Source: Bipolaris cookei
Lineage: Eukaryota > Ascomycota > Dothideomycetes > Pleosporales > Pleosporaceae
Assembly: GCA_002286855.1 (NCBI GenBank)
Contig: NRSV01000004.1
Location: 711,213-775,212, forward strand
Length of the DNA: 64,000 bases
Direction: 5' to 3'
The translations under genes were made by a program, and so were the position numbers. The notes under the pieces were generated by a model, which saw only the letters and a program-made list of their open reading frames with translations, made no database searches and was not told where the DNA came from. Positions 33,975 through 43,832 of this stretch are shown piece after piece. Within the stretch, counting starts at the first letter, position 1. The number at the start of each line of letters is the position of its first letter.

Positions 33975-35960
33975 TCACCTCGGACTCGCCTTGGCTAACC
34001 ACGCCTTCAACCCCTCCACATGCCTCTTCGGCAGCCGTTCCCATCTCCCCTTATCATACGTCCCTTCAATGCTCCTCACAAGATTTTGCGCCTTACGCAG
34101 CACCACCCGCTTCGCCCCGGCCCACGGCGTCTTATCCACAAACGCATCAGCCTCCCCTACCATTTCCATCCTCTTATCCCTAACCTCCTTGCCATCCATC
34201 TCCTCCACCTCACACAACCGACAAGCACACCGGAATCCCCACGTCTTCTCCAAAAACGCTTGTCTTGCCTCGTAATCCAGCGAAGCATGGTACGGGAAAA
34301 AGATTTCCTCGCCGGATCTTATAAATGCGGTGGCGCGGATAACGAGGAGGTCGCCGATGAATTCTTTTTCGGTATTGGCGAGACAGGAGTGATTGATGTA
34401 CGCGGCGTGTCTCCACAGTCCGGTGCTAGCACTGCGTGCGGTTTCGTCGCCGAATTGCGCGCCGGGGCTGAAGGCATTGCGGGACATGATGTCTTGGATG
34501 CGGAAGACGTCCACGACGGGTCCATCTGCGGTTTCGAAAACATTAGCAGTGGAGGGTTCGCCTTGGTAGTCGCCGTAGAGGTGCATTAAGTGCGGTATTT
34601 GGGAGGGTTGGTTGAGACATTTTTGCACGAGGGACTTGGATAGGCCGACTGGGGAAACGCGGATGAGGCCATCGCGGAGGTCATAGGTCATTGCTACCAA
34701 GGCGTCGGGTTCGTGGGCCCAGACAACGCTAAAGGCTTTTTCGCAGAGGACGAGGTCACCGGGGGTGATGTCGCGGGCAGCGTAGAGGCCGCGGCCTTTG
34801 CCTGGGCTGTCTTTGACGACGGTGTTTTTTGTGAAATTGCTGGCATCGACGCGGGATCGGGTTTTAGAAATGCTGGTTCGTAGCTTTATTAAGTCGTATG
34901 ATCCTGTTTCTTCTTCGCGGAGACGGGCTTCAATCTTTTTCAATTGGAGCTTGGCGTCCTTGTCGTCGGGTGTGAGCTTTTGTTGCTCTTGGAAAAATTC
35001 CTTTGCTTCTTGCCATCGACTTTGACTGTATGCGGCTGATCCAGCGCGGAAGTAGGCTTTGCTGTCGAGCTCTTTGGATTTCTGGTCGTCTTTGCCGGTC
35101 AGTGAGGCGCGCGCATCCGTCTTGACTTCATCCAATTGACCCAGAAGCAGGTTTACATAGGCTCGGTTGCGATAGATATCTCGTGCTAGATCTGGGTTGG
35201 ATTTTGTTACAATGTCCTGATTCGCAATTGCTAGGCCGGCCGAGTACTTCTCATGGGCTAGGGGAAGGTCCTGTTCCTTAAGTGCAGTGTTGCCCTGGGT
35301 CTTGAATCTAGTAGCTGCCTTTTCTGCCTTTTCTGTATCCTCAAACTTCTTCGGATTTACAACGTCTTCGTGGCAAACAACTAGATCAGAGGGGTGGTCA
35401 ATTCGAAGCGTGGGTTCGCCCTGATCTGTAAGTGTAAAATATGGCTCCTTGATAATGAACTGTTTGGTCGACTCCAGGATGTCTTCTCCATATCTTGATT
35501 TGTGGAGTAAAATTTCTAACCGCTCCGCGTCAGTGCCTTTTTCATTCTGCACCATAGTCCATGATCTGGCTACCAGCGTGACTACTGGACTGTGTCGCTT
35601 GACTGCGAGCTTGCGGCCTCGGTGGTGTGTTTCCATCTTCAGATCAGCCATCTCCATCGGCTCTAGTTCTGATAATGGCTTCGTGCATGGGGGATAAGGT
35701 TGTCCTACACCAATGGCTGGTATGGTATTTGCTGTTTTCCCTTGAGTTTCCATCATATCCGGATCCGGTGCACCGCCCATATCTGCCATAAGAGCAGCAC
35801 CAGTGGCTGCTTGGTGTGCAGCAGTTTTGTCTCTCGGTTCCTTTGCGTTGCCATGTTGCTCAGTGCACTTCTTTAGTCGATCCTTGACAGTGCTCTTTAT
35901 GTGCTCCGCCTCTTTTTCCGTGAGGTAAATGGTGTTGTCGTCTTGAGGATTGCTCGCCAT
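33975..35960 (-). CDS. TPR-SET domain protein (SMYD-like methyltransferase)
   Basis: This is an intronless gene of 661 residues. A TPR region (about 190-335) has repeats such as RFKTQGNTALKEQDLPLAHEKYSAGLA, DIYRNRAYVNLLLGQLDEV and SKAYFRAGSAAYSQSRWQEA. The SET domain follows (about 365-560) with GRGLYAARDITPGDLVLCEKAF, the split middle region, NHSCLANT (the SAM/pseudoknot motif) and GEEIFFPY. A post-SET cysteine cluster FRCACRLCEVEE completes a zinc site. The MYND finger of true SMYD proteins is not seen; in its place the N-terminus has an extra domain of about 180 residues. Family role: lysine methylation of histone or non-histone substrates. It converges on the F-box-like gene with only 146 bp between stops. 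Confidence 0.88.
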   Translation of the reverse strand: MASNPQDDNTIYLTEKEAEHIKSTVKDRLKKCTEQHGNAKEPRDKTAAHQAATGAALMADMGGAPDPDMMETQGKTANTIPAIGVGQPYPPCTKPLSELEPMEMADLKMETHHRGRKLAVKRHSPVVTLVARSWTMVQNEKGTDAERLEILLHKSRYGEDILESTKQFIIKEPYFTLTDQGEPTLRIDHPSDLVVCHEDVVNPKKFEDTEKAEKAATRFKTQGNTALKEQDLPLAHEKYSAGLAIANQDIVTKSNPDLARDIYRNRAYVNLLLGQLDEVKTDARASLTGKDDQKSKELDSKAYFRAGSAAYSQSRWQEAKEFFQEQQKLTPDDKDAKLQLKKIEARLREEETGSYDLIKLRTSISKTRSRVDASNFTKNTVVKDSPGKGRGLYAARDITPGDLVLCEKAFSVVWAHEPDALVAMTYDLRDGLIRVSPVGLSKSLVQKCLNQPSQIPHLMHLYGDYQGEPSTANVFETADGPVVDVFRIQDIMSRNAFSPGAQFGDETARSASTGLWRHAAYINHSCLANTEKEFIGDLLVIRATAFIRSGEEIFFPYHASLDYEARQAFLEKTWGFRCACRLCEVEEMDGKEVRDKRMEMVGEADAFVDKTPWAGAKRVVLRKAQNLVRSIEGTYDKGRWERLPKRHVEGLKAWLAKASPR

Positions 35961-36397
35961 TTTGGAGGTACTTGATTGAGCCCTAGGCTATTCGACTTGT
36001 CGCTAACGCGCTGTTTTTGCGGGTTGCTTTATTTTCAGAATGCAGCCAGACGTCCTATGACGTTGTTTGAGATGAAAGAAGGAAAACAAGCGAATGTTTC
36101 CGAAATGCAATGTCGCACTTGAACTGACAAAAAAGACGGTGCGCAAGTCCCGTTTAGCGATCGTGTCAGTAGTACCCGAAACAGAAATCTCTGACGCAAT
36201 CAAATTTGCTATTACTTGCAACTCACGATGAGATGAATTTGGAGGGGCTGAGGCTAGACGAATTTTGTTATCGATAAACGTGGGGTAGGAGGGCGACACT
36301 CTGCAGAAGTGGAAATAAGAGCGATCAATTATCCATCAACAAACCGTACTCTTAGCTGGGTAAACTATCTGTACCGTAACACAAATTGTCTATTTCT
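35961..36397. promoter_or_regulatory. Upstream region of the TPR-SET gene
   Basis: This is a 437-bp spacer between two co-directional minus-strand genes. A minus-strand frame of 98 codons lies inside but has no domain support. No sites are recognised. Confidence 0.35.
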
Positions 36398-37075
36398 TTA
36401 CTTCCAAACACTCGAGCTTTCAGTCCCTACCTTCTTTCCTTCTTGATACGTCTCACTCAAACTGTTGTACAAACCCTTTACCCTCGTAATCTCTTTGAGT
36501 AACCTTTCCCTCTCGCTCTCATCACTAATCTCACCTACCACATCTGAAAAACTCTTCGCAGTAAAGAATTTGTTCTTCCGGTTGTACAACTGCCTTTGCT
36601 GGACCTGTTCTTCACTCTCCCCCACAGCCTTGACCCTAAATACCTCCTGTAGAATGTCGATGTCGTACGGAATCCCAAACAGATCTCGACTATCTTCGTA
36701 CGTGAAGAGATAGTAGAACTCGTTGAAGCCGGCCCAAGTGATGCCGCTCAAGCACAACGAGCAGGGCTCGTGTGTGGCGAGGAAGATGCAGTCCTTTGCT
36801 GGATGAGGGCGCTTTGCTGGGTCTGAAAAATCGACCATGTAGAATTGTTGTATGCAGTTGATTTCACCATGAAGTAGTGGGGAGACGCGTTCATTGTTTG
36901 TGGCAAGGGTGTACGGCGTGAGATCTTTGCGAGATAGGATAGCTGCACCGAAGAGCTTGGAACCGCTCGCGACTCCTTGTCGTGTGAGGGGAATAATACT
37001 TTCTTCAATTGTTGAAAGGAGTTTGGAAACTAGCCTCTCAGGTGCCGGGCTTGTTGTCTCGATATTGGCTGACAT
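36398..37075 (-). CDS. Cytidine/deoxycytidylate deaminase-fold protein
   Basis: This is an intronless gene of 225 residues. The zinc-binding deaminase signature is complete: HGE at 69-71 (H69 as zinc ligand, E71 as proton shuttle) in SPLLHGEINCIQQF, and PCSLC at 104-108 (C105 and C108 as zinc ligands) in ATHEPCSLCLSGITWAGF. This is the Tad/guanine-deaminase style PCxxC pattern. The C-terminal third is charged and helical and specific to the fungal subgroup. The substrate cannot be read off: free bases, nucleosides, pyrimidine-like metabolites and tRNA are all handled by relatives. There is no tRNA-binding add-on, and the short length argues for a small-molecule substrate. Confidence 0.85.
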   Translation of the reverse strand: MSANIETTSPAPERLVSKLLSTIEESIIPLTRQGVASGSKLFGAAILSRKDLTPYTLATNNERVSPLLHGEINCIQQFYMVDFSDPAKRPHPAKDCIFLATHEPCSLCLSGITWAGFNEFYYLFTYEDSRDLFGIPYDIDILQEVFRVKAVGESEEQVQQRQLYNRKNKFFTAKSFSDVVGEISDESERERLLKEITRVKGLYNSLSETYQEGKKVGTESSSVWK

Positions 37076-37523
37076 GGTGACTTGAATTCGAGGAGATATT
37101 TGTTGATTTTCAAATTGGAATATTGAAGATGATGGATTTTGATTGCGATATGCTCACTTGCTTTTATCGATCAAGAACATATAAATTGTGATACTTGGTC
37201 TGTCGGCCGGAGTCTACCGCTACGTAAGGCTTGAGGCGGGGCCTCCCGATGACTTGATAGCGGGGCATTGCTTTTGCACACACGTAATATTTGGGATTTT
37301 CATTTTATACTTAGTAGTAGCTTTGAGAAACCGGCGAGACTTCTGAATAAACTCCATCTAAACAGTATAGTTTACATTCTTTTCGCCAGTTATTGTGTAT
37401 CTGATAGTAACGAAATCCAGCGGGCTGACGCTGCCAATGTAGAAAGTGGCATCTTGCTAAATTTCATAAATTGGTTCTGAATCACACTTGAATATTGAAT
37501 GCCAATGAAACCATTCCCAATAA
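37076..37523. promoter_or_regulatory. Upstream region of the deaminase gene
   Basis: This is a 448-bp AT-rich spacer, also holding the 3' flank of the dihydroxyacetone synthase gene. No gene is seen. Confidence 0.35.
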
Positions 37524-39895
37524 TTACAAATCGACAAATTCCCCCTTGAGTAGCGGGTCGTCGCAAACTTGCTTGAGATAGCTCTCCACCTTTGTTGTCA
37601 ACGCAGGAACATCGAACCCAAAATACTTGTAAGCCGCCTTCCCGGGTAGACTGTGACCGAATCTCTTCATGCAACATGCCGCATCAGCATATCGCTCCCA
37701 GCCGTTGGGCGAAAATGGCTCGATGACTACCGCAGGAATGCCAAGATGTCTCTTGAGCGTTTCCCGTTTGTACTGAATCGGCTGATTCTCGAAAAGCCGC
37801 TGGCATGGGAAGCTGACCACGCGCGCCCTGATATTCTTTGTGCCCAGCTCTTTGGCAACATCGAGTGCGTGGTGTAGTTCAGCGCCGACACCAATTAGTG
37901 TCACATCAGCATTCTCAACCTCTTTGAGTACATATGCACCCTTTGCGACCATGTCCCTCTTTGTTTGGGCCAATTGTGGCAGTGCATGTCTCGATGTCGA
38001 TATTATACTAGGTGTCTTCTTCGCCTCGATGGCCGTGATCCATGCGCCCGCAGTCTCTTCACTGTCACCAGGTCGGATGTACAGCAAATTAGGCATGGCG
38101 CGGTACAGATTGGCAAGTTCAATGGGTTGATGTGTTGGACCATCTTCACCCATTCCGATACTACGCTGGGTTAGTCACGGGCCACAAAAAAGCAGAGGGA
38201 CTTATACCTGTCGTGTGTCGCTGCGTGTATGACTTGAAGTTGCTGCAAAGCACCCATGCGAACTGCTGGTGCTGCGTAAAGGTAGAACATGAAAAAGGAA
38301 GAGGTGACCGGGATGAAAGTGTTTGGCGCAAAGGCTGCGATACCGTTTGAGATTCCAGCCATTGCATGCTCACGAACACCATAGTGGATATACCGACCAC
38401 TGTAGTTACCATTGATACCACATGTTGTTTTCAAGTCAGGCTGGAAGTGATTAGCAATATGCTACAACATAGACGGGTGAACGACTTGCATGCTGGAAAT
38501 CAACCTTGCCCTTCCAAACCATGTTGACCGAAGGTGTCAAGTCAGCAGTGCCGACCACAAAGTTATTGATCTTCTCGGCGAGCGTATTGAAAACAAGCCC
38601 CGATGACTTTCTTGTCGCTGTCGGCGCATCTGGGAATTTCTCTGGTACCAAAGACTTCCAATCTTCAATCAGACGTCCTTCTACTCGACGCCTGAAGTCC
38701 GCACCCTCTTCCGGATACTTGGCTTCGTACTCCTTGACCTTCTCTTCCCATGATCGCACCAGATCTTGGCCTCTGGCTGGAATGTCCTCGAAGAACTTAC
38801 GCACCTCATTACTGATGACAAAGTGTTCATCAGGGTTGAAGCCGTATGTTCTCTTCATGTTCGCTACGTCGGATGCACCGAGGGCTACTCCATGAGCAAC
38901 CGCATCTCCAGCAACTGCGCTGCCAACACCGATGATTGTTCTGACGTTGATAAATGTGGGCTTGTCAGTTGAAAATCGTGCCTTATTCAGGGCCTCGACA
39001 AGACCCTCAACGTCAAAACAGCCGTCTTCGACATCAACTATATCCCAACCACATGCCCTCATCTTGGCGTTGACATCCTCGGTATTGGTCAAATCAACTG
39101 AGCCGTCGCAAGTAACCTGGTTGTTGTCATAAATGATAGTGAGGTTGTTCAATTTCAGATGGCCAGCAAGGGAAATGGCTTCCAAGGCCACTCCTTCTTG
39201 AAGACACGCATCTCCAATTATACACCAAGTGTGGTTTGATACTACATCAAAGTCTGGCTTGTTGTATATAGCTTGGAGGTTCTTCGTAGCCATAGCTAAG
39301 CCTACTGTGTTCGCTACACCTTGGCCCAATGGACCTGTCGTCACTTCGATGCCTTCGTGTTCGATTTCTGGATGGCCGGGGCATAGTGCATCGACCCGTT
39401 CCGAGTGATATGACTTGAGCTGGTCAAAATTCATAGCTTTGTATCCTGTAAGATGGAGGAATGTATACTGAAAAAGACATGTATGCCCTTTTCTTGGTCA
39501 GTTGTGATTTTGACTGCGAGAATGATTTTATGATGCATACCATTTGACAAAACGAATCGATCGCGATTGAAGTAATCAGGGGTGTGAGACGCATATCGCA
39601 TAACATATTTCCACAAAGCAACACCAATTGCTGCCATTCCAATGGCTCCTCTGAAGATTTCTTAGTCACAGTTGTGGATGATGAATGATCAAGCTTACCC
39701 AGGATGACCGCCATTGAATTGCTGGCACAAGTCTGCAATGAGCAATCTGAATGCCTTCAAGACATGGTCATGCTCTTTTGATAGCTTCTGCACCGATGGT
39801 TTTTCTAGCTTCTCTTCTTCCTTCAAGCTTTCCATTGTGTTCTTTCCATAGGCTGTGGAGCCATTCACCTGGGGTGCATCTTGCGACGCGTACAT
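37524..39895 (-). CDS. Dihydroxyacetone synthase (formaldehyde transketolase-like)
   Basis: The minus-strand exons are 39699-39895, 39541-39650, 38490-39487, 38208-38440 and 37524-38160, for 724 residues. Thiamine-diphosphate enzyme hallmarks are present: FNGGHPGGAIGMAAIG, RFVLSNGHTCLFQY, GPLGQGVANTVG, and the GDG-type motif as IGDACLQEGVALE...NNQVTCDG. The pyrimidine domain has GRYIHYGVREHAM with the catalytic Glu. The CPGHPEIEHEGIEVTTGPLGQG and FFMFYLYAAPAVRM text is typical of dihydroxyacetone synthase rather than standard transketolase. Known reaction: xylulose-5-phosphate plus an aldehyde acceptor such as formaldehyde gives glyceraldehyde-3-phosphate and dihydroxyacetone. The protein ends GEFVDL, without the peroxisomal SKL-type tail of methylotrophic yeasts. 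Intron 3 (38441-38489) is GC-AG with donor GCAAGT. The gene is divergent from the broken polyol dehydrogenase. Confidence 0.9.
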
Positions 39896-40407
39896 GATAT
39901 TAGAGTGTAGAAGGAGTCGGATTTTGGATGAAGAATACAAGTAAATAAAGAGAATGAAACTAGCAAAGAAGAGTCTCAAGGAAGAAGATATCTAAATACT
40001 TGTCCAGTGTGCTACTGACAGCGAATCTTCTACTACTACGTATGTGCATCGAATGTCGAGAGCATCGGGTGTTCCTAATTAGGCAACCCGACGCATTCGC
40101 TGTGCGGAGGGCGGTGGCTCTGGATTCCCATTGGCGATCGGAAGACATCTTACACCAATACAGTAGTCATAGCCACCCGCGATCTCTACCGACCTTCTCC
40201 ACTATGTTTCCCCGCAAACCAGAGCCACCTGTTGTATCGTGCGGAGAGCTGTGAGTATGAAGTTGCCATTACCGCAGCGACAGCATTATGACCCGCTAAA
40301 CACGTGAGCTCTGGACACCGTCAGCCATTACCCCAACGTCGATTGCATCTACTCTTGCTATTGACAGTTCAAGGTAGTCTTGCATTTCTATCCTTACCAA
40401 TCCAGCA
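39896..40407. promoter_or_regulatory. Divergent spacer, dihydroxyacetone synthase / polyol dehydrogenase remnant
   Basis: This 512-bp head-to-head spacer may carry a formerly shared promoter for two sugar-metabolism genes. It contains an inverted CCTAATTAGG (40074-40083). No gene is seen. Confidence 0.4.
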
Positions 40408-41724
40408 ATGAACCCAGAAACTACTTCTTCCGCGTCCAAACAAGCACGACGCGTGCGACGATCAAGACATCGCTGCCAAATCCTTCCTTGCAAGTCACTG
40501 CAGATCACAAATTAAAACTTCAAGAAGCACCCGTGTACGTGCCAGCAAAAGAAGAAGTTCGGTTGCATATTAGAGCCACAGGCGTTTGCGGGTACATGCG
40601 TCAGTGATCGAAGAAAAGACTGAAGCTGATATAGAGTTTATTAGGTCCGATATACACTTTTGGAAAGCAAGAAGAATAGGCTCTCTCATAGTCGAGGAGA
40701 CTGTATACTTGGCCATGAGGCTTCAGGAATCGTTTTGCAGTGTGGTGAGGGCGTTACAACCTTGCAACCCGGTACTTGACCTTCCCTTCTTGCAATGCGG
40801 CCTTCTTGTCTAACTCGATATATAGGCGACCGTGTAGCAGTCGAGCCCGGCGTTCTGTGTGGAACATGCTTCTTGTGTATGGATGGACGCTACAATCTAT
40901 GCGAAGATGTCCAATTCGCTGGTGTTTACCCTTATGATGGCACAATTCAGAGATTCAAATGTCACTCTGCACGGTGGTGCCATAAGCTGCCTCTCAACAT
41001 ATCGTATGCTGAAGGTGCGCTCCTCTAGCCACTCTCCGTGGTCATGCACGGTATCAAATCTGCGGGTCTTTCCCTAGGCCGTGGTGCTGTGATATGCGGT
41101 GCCGGGCCCATTGGCCTCATCGCATTAGCAGCAGCCAGAGCAAGTGGTGCGCACCCGCTTTCATTACGGATCTAGAGCCAAAACGATTAGATTTCGCGAA
41201 AGTTTTTGTGCTTTCGGCTTATACTTATCAAGTTGACCAAAATCTTGATGCATTGGGTAACGCAAAGAAGATCAGGGAGCTGTTCGACTTTGAGAATGCA
41301 GGCGAGTACGGAGCACCAGAGACTGTGTTAGAATGCACAGGCGTGGAAAACAGTGTTGTCACTGCAGCCTATACGGCACGAAGAGGTGGGATTGTCATGG
41401 TCATTGGTGTTGGAAAGGAAATCATGGATAATCTGCCATTCATGCATTTGAGTCTAGCTGAGGTAATATGCTCGCACCCTGTCCCTCTTACAAGATCCGT
41501 CTCGCTGACATCACATACAGATTGATCTGAGACTTATCAACCGCTACAGTGATACCTGGCCAGCTGGTCTTCAGTGCTTAGCTGAAGGCATACTGGACCT
41601 CAAGCCATTCGTCAGCCACACATTTTCGCTAGAAAAGGCGCTCAATGCCCTGCATACATGTGCCGACCTAACCAACGGAAATATCAAAGTTAAAATGATT
41701 GATGATGTAGATGATGTGTTCTAG
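40408..41724 (+). pseudogene. L-arabinitol 4-dehydrogenase-like gene, broken
   Basis: Zinc-dependent medium-chain dehydrogenase text can be followed in pieces: EEVRLHIRATGVCG joined across an intron (40592-40644) to SDIHFWK, then ILGHEASGIVLQCGEGVTTLQPG, and after intron 40772-40825 GDRVAVEPGVLCGTCFLCMDGRYNLC with its structural-zinc cysteines. It continues PLSVVMHG, GAVICGAGPIGLIALAAARASG (NAD-binding GxGxxG) and, after intron 41463-41520, the C-terminus to 41724. Damage: a one-base loss near 40697-40700; a TAG at 41026-41028 where GAG (Glu of ALLEPLSV) is expected; and another one-base loss near 41158-41162. A further frame change near 40450 is likely. All three introns still have good splice sites, so decay is recent. 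Relatives oxidise L-arabinitol or xylitol in pentose catabolism. Confidence 0.85.
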
Positions 41725-42128
41725 TGACTTCTTCACGGAGATCTTGGAGCTTCATGATATTGAACGTGTGCACTATGGGACAATCGGATTTCTAAAAGTG
41801 GCATGGAGTAGCATATGGCCGCCGACGTTGCCAATCACAAATGCAATCGTAGCAGAAATCAACGTTTCATACTCCTGCTTGCAGCTTGTAGCCTGCAGCC
41901 TGCAGCTGAAACTGCTTCTTAAGAGAAAATGCATTAAATAGAAGAGAAGAGACGGAAATTTAATCTTGCTCCACTGATAGTATTGGCTAATATTTACATC
42001 AAGAACGCAAAAACCCCAAAGAGAATACAAGAAGACAGGAACCGAAAACAGCTACTATTATCATAAAACACATTACCAGATAAACAAACAACTTCCAAGT
42101 GCATCAAAACTTGCTCTTCGCAACGCCA
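41725..42128. other. Convergent 3' spacer
   Basis: This is a 404-bp spacer between the polyol-dehydrogenase remnant and the lipase. It includes a short CTGCAGCTTGTAGCCTGCAGCCTGCAGCTG stretch of overlapping PstI-type palindromes near 41878-41908. No gene is seen. Confidence 0.45.
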
Positions 42129-43568
42129 TTACATCGCATAAGCCCTCAATGGAGGCTCAACAAACGTCTTAGTACCAAGATCCAACAACAACAACGCACC
42201 TGCTACTGGTATCAAACCAATCGTAGCCAGCACATCATCGAGATCAAGTCCTGGTGCGGCAAAGGTACTGCACACACGCTTCAAATCAATGCGCGATACG
42301 TCGCCCGGTCCATCTTGCTGCAGCGCATCGACAATTAGTGCGTAGGTAAGCGGGTTAGAAAGAAGATTAGCATGGCCGTAGAAAGAACCAGCAGGCTGGC
42401 CTGGACAAACACGCTGAACCTCAATGTTTGTAACACCGACGTTGCGTGCGTCGTTCATGTGTGCAGAAGCCAAAGTGCCTTGTTGCGGCTCGACGACCTC
42501 GTCGAAGAAGCCGGAGTAAAAGGATGTTGTAGGTACGTATGCGCTATCGCCACCGCTGGTCCTCAAGCTTCGGATGTAGTCGCTTGTAGCTTCTTGTTGG
42601 ATAACAGCGGCGCTGCATGGTAGGAGGGACACATCGCTGTTTGGTGTTAGGCATAGGGCGTTTGCTAAGACTGTGCCTTTGAAGTCTGCGGATACAGGTA
42701 GGAAGTCTTTGACAACCTCTCGTGTGGATGGCCAGTACTTTAGTACCCATTGGGTATCGAGACCACCTTGAGACCAGGAAATGACGGCAATGTTTTGCTG
42801 GTTTTGACGCGAGATGGCGCTGATGTAGTTGATGGCGTAGGCAATGTACTCTGCGTTTGTTTGCGTATCGTTGAGCATAGCGCCGGGTATGTTGAGCCAT
42901 ACTGGATCAGCAAAATCTTTGCCTGTGAGCAGTTTCCGCAGGTTGGATCCAAAGTTGGTGCCGCCGTAGGAAGCGGTTCCTGGAACAAAAATGACGGGAC
43001 GTTTGTTCCCGTATGTAAAGCTGGCTGGAATGAAGATCGCTTGTCGGAGAGCGGATTCGGAAAGTGTATAGGGCGCGTCGGTAGCATCCTTCCTGGGGTA
43101 GATGGAAGATGCTGGAGCTGGGTTGTTGTTCTTGATAGTGTTTTCTCCTACCGGCAAACCGCCGTTCAAGGCCGTTTGAAGTGTCTGGTCAAGGACTAGA
43201 CCGCCAGCTATCTGTGTCGCAACAGCGGCAAAAAAGTCTGTTCTTGTGGTTGGAGTCGCCCATACCTTAGCATGTGCCGCGACAGCGTCTTCGATCTTTG
43301 TCGGTCGTGCTGTAGGTTGGAGCTTCTGGAGAATGTTGAGAACTTCCTGAGGCTTGCTCTCAGCTACGGCGACGTTAACATCAGCGAGAAGATTTTTAAC
43401 AAGCGAGACCACGCCGGGTAGGAGATCAGGTAAAAGGTTCGTGAGAAGTTGACGTTTCTCGATGGTTGTTGTGGCGCCTTCGATTGATGGCTGCGCTATC
43501 GCAGCGGGTGCAGCGAGAGACTGGGAGATGACGCTCAGCACAGCTAACGACAACACGGAAAAACGCAT
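42129..43568 (-). CDS. Secreted lipase, Candida antarctica lipase B-like
   Basis: This is an intronless gene of 479 residues. A clear signal peptide (MRFSVLSLAVLSVISQSLAAPA) is followed by a pro-region and a KR processing site at 38-39 (IEKR). The alpha/beta-hydrolase core has RPVIFVPGTASYGGTNFGSNL (the oxyanion-loop region) and the nucleophile elbow SWSQGG with Ser266, in the same context as TWSQGG of CALB. The acid/base partners are likely the Asp in FFDEVVEP and the His in FYGHANLLSNP. The N-terminal helical extension of about 100 residues is longer than in CALB. It should hydrolyse triglycerides or esters outside the cell. The C-terminal GALLLLDLGTKTF is hydrophobic. This is the last intact core-type gene before the transposon-rich part. 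Confidence 0.9.
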   Translation of the reverse strand: MRFSVLSLAVLSVISQSLAAPAAIAQPSIEGATTTIEKRQLLTNLLPDLLPGVVSLVKNLLADVNVAVAESKPQEVLNILQKLQPTARPTKIEDAVAAHAKVWATPTTRTDFFAAVATQIAGGLVLDQTLQTALNGGLPVGENTIKNNNPAPASSIYPRKDATDAPYTLSESALRQAIFIPASFTYGNKRPVIFVPGTASYGGTNFGSNLRKLLTGKDFADPVWLNIPGAMLNDTQTNAEYIAYAINYISAISRQNQQNIAVISWSQGGLDTQWVLKYWPSTREVVKDFLPVSADFKGTVLANALCLTPNSDVSLLPCSAAVIQQEATSDYIRSLRTSGGDSAYVPTTSFYSGFFDEVVEPQQGTLASAHMNDARNVGVTNIEVQRVCPGQPAGSFYGHANLLSNPLTYALIVDALQQDGPGDVSRIDLKRVCSTFAAPGLDLDDVLATIGLIPVAGALLLLDLGTKTFVEPPLRAYAM

Positions 43569-43832
43569 ATCGAAAACTATATGATCTTCAGTAAGAGTTG
43601 GTCAGCCAATGACAAAGAAACACAATGTCCCTGCCGCCTGAATCAAGGACATGGGCTACCCTCGCTTTTAATCCAATTCGATTACATGAGTCGTGTGGTG
43701 CAGAATAAGTGAGAGTTATTTCAATCGTTGTTCCCCTGAGTCGGTGGGTGTACCGGTAATGATCGGGAGTGGAACCTAGTCGTTAACTATTTGCGTGTAT
43801 GATGCGATGAATATAGTACTAGTTCTACGCGC

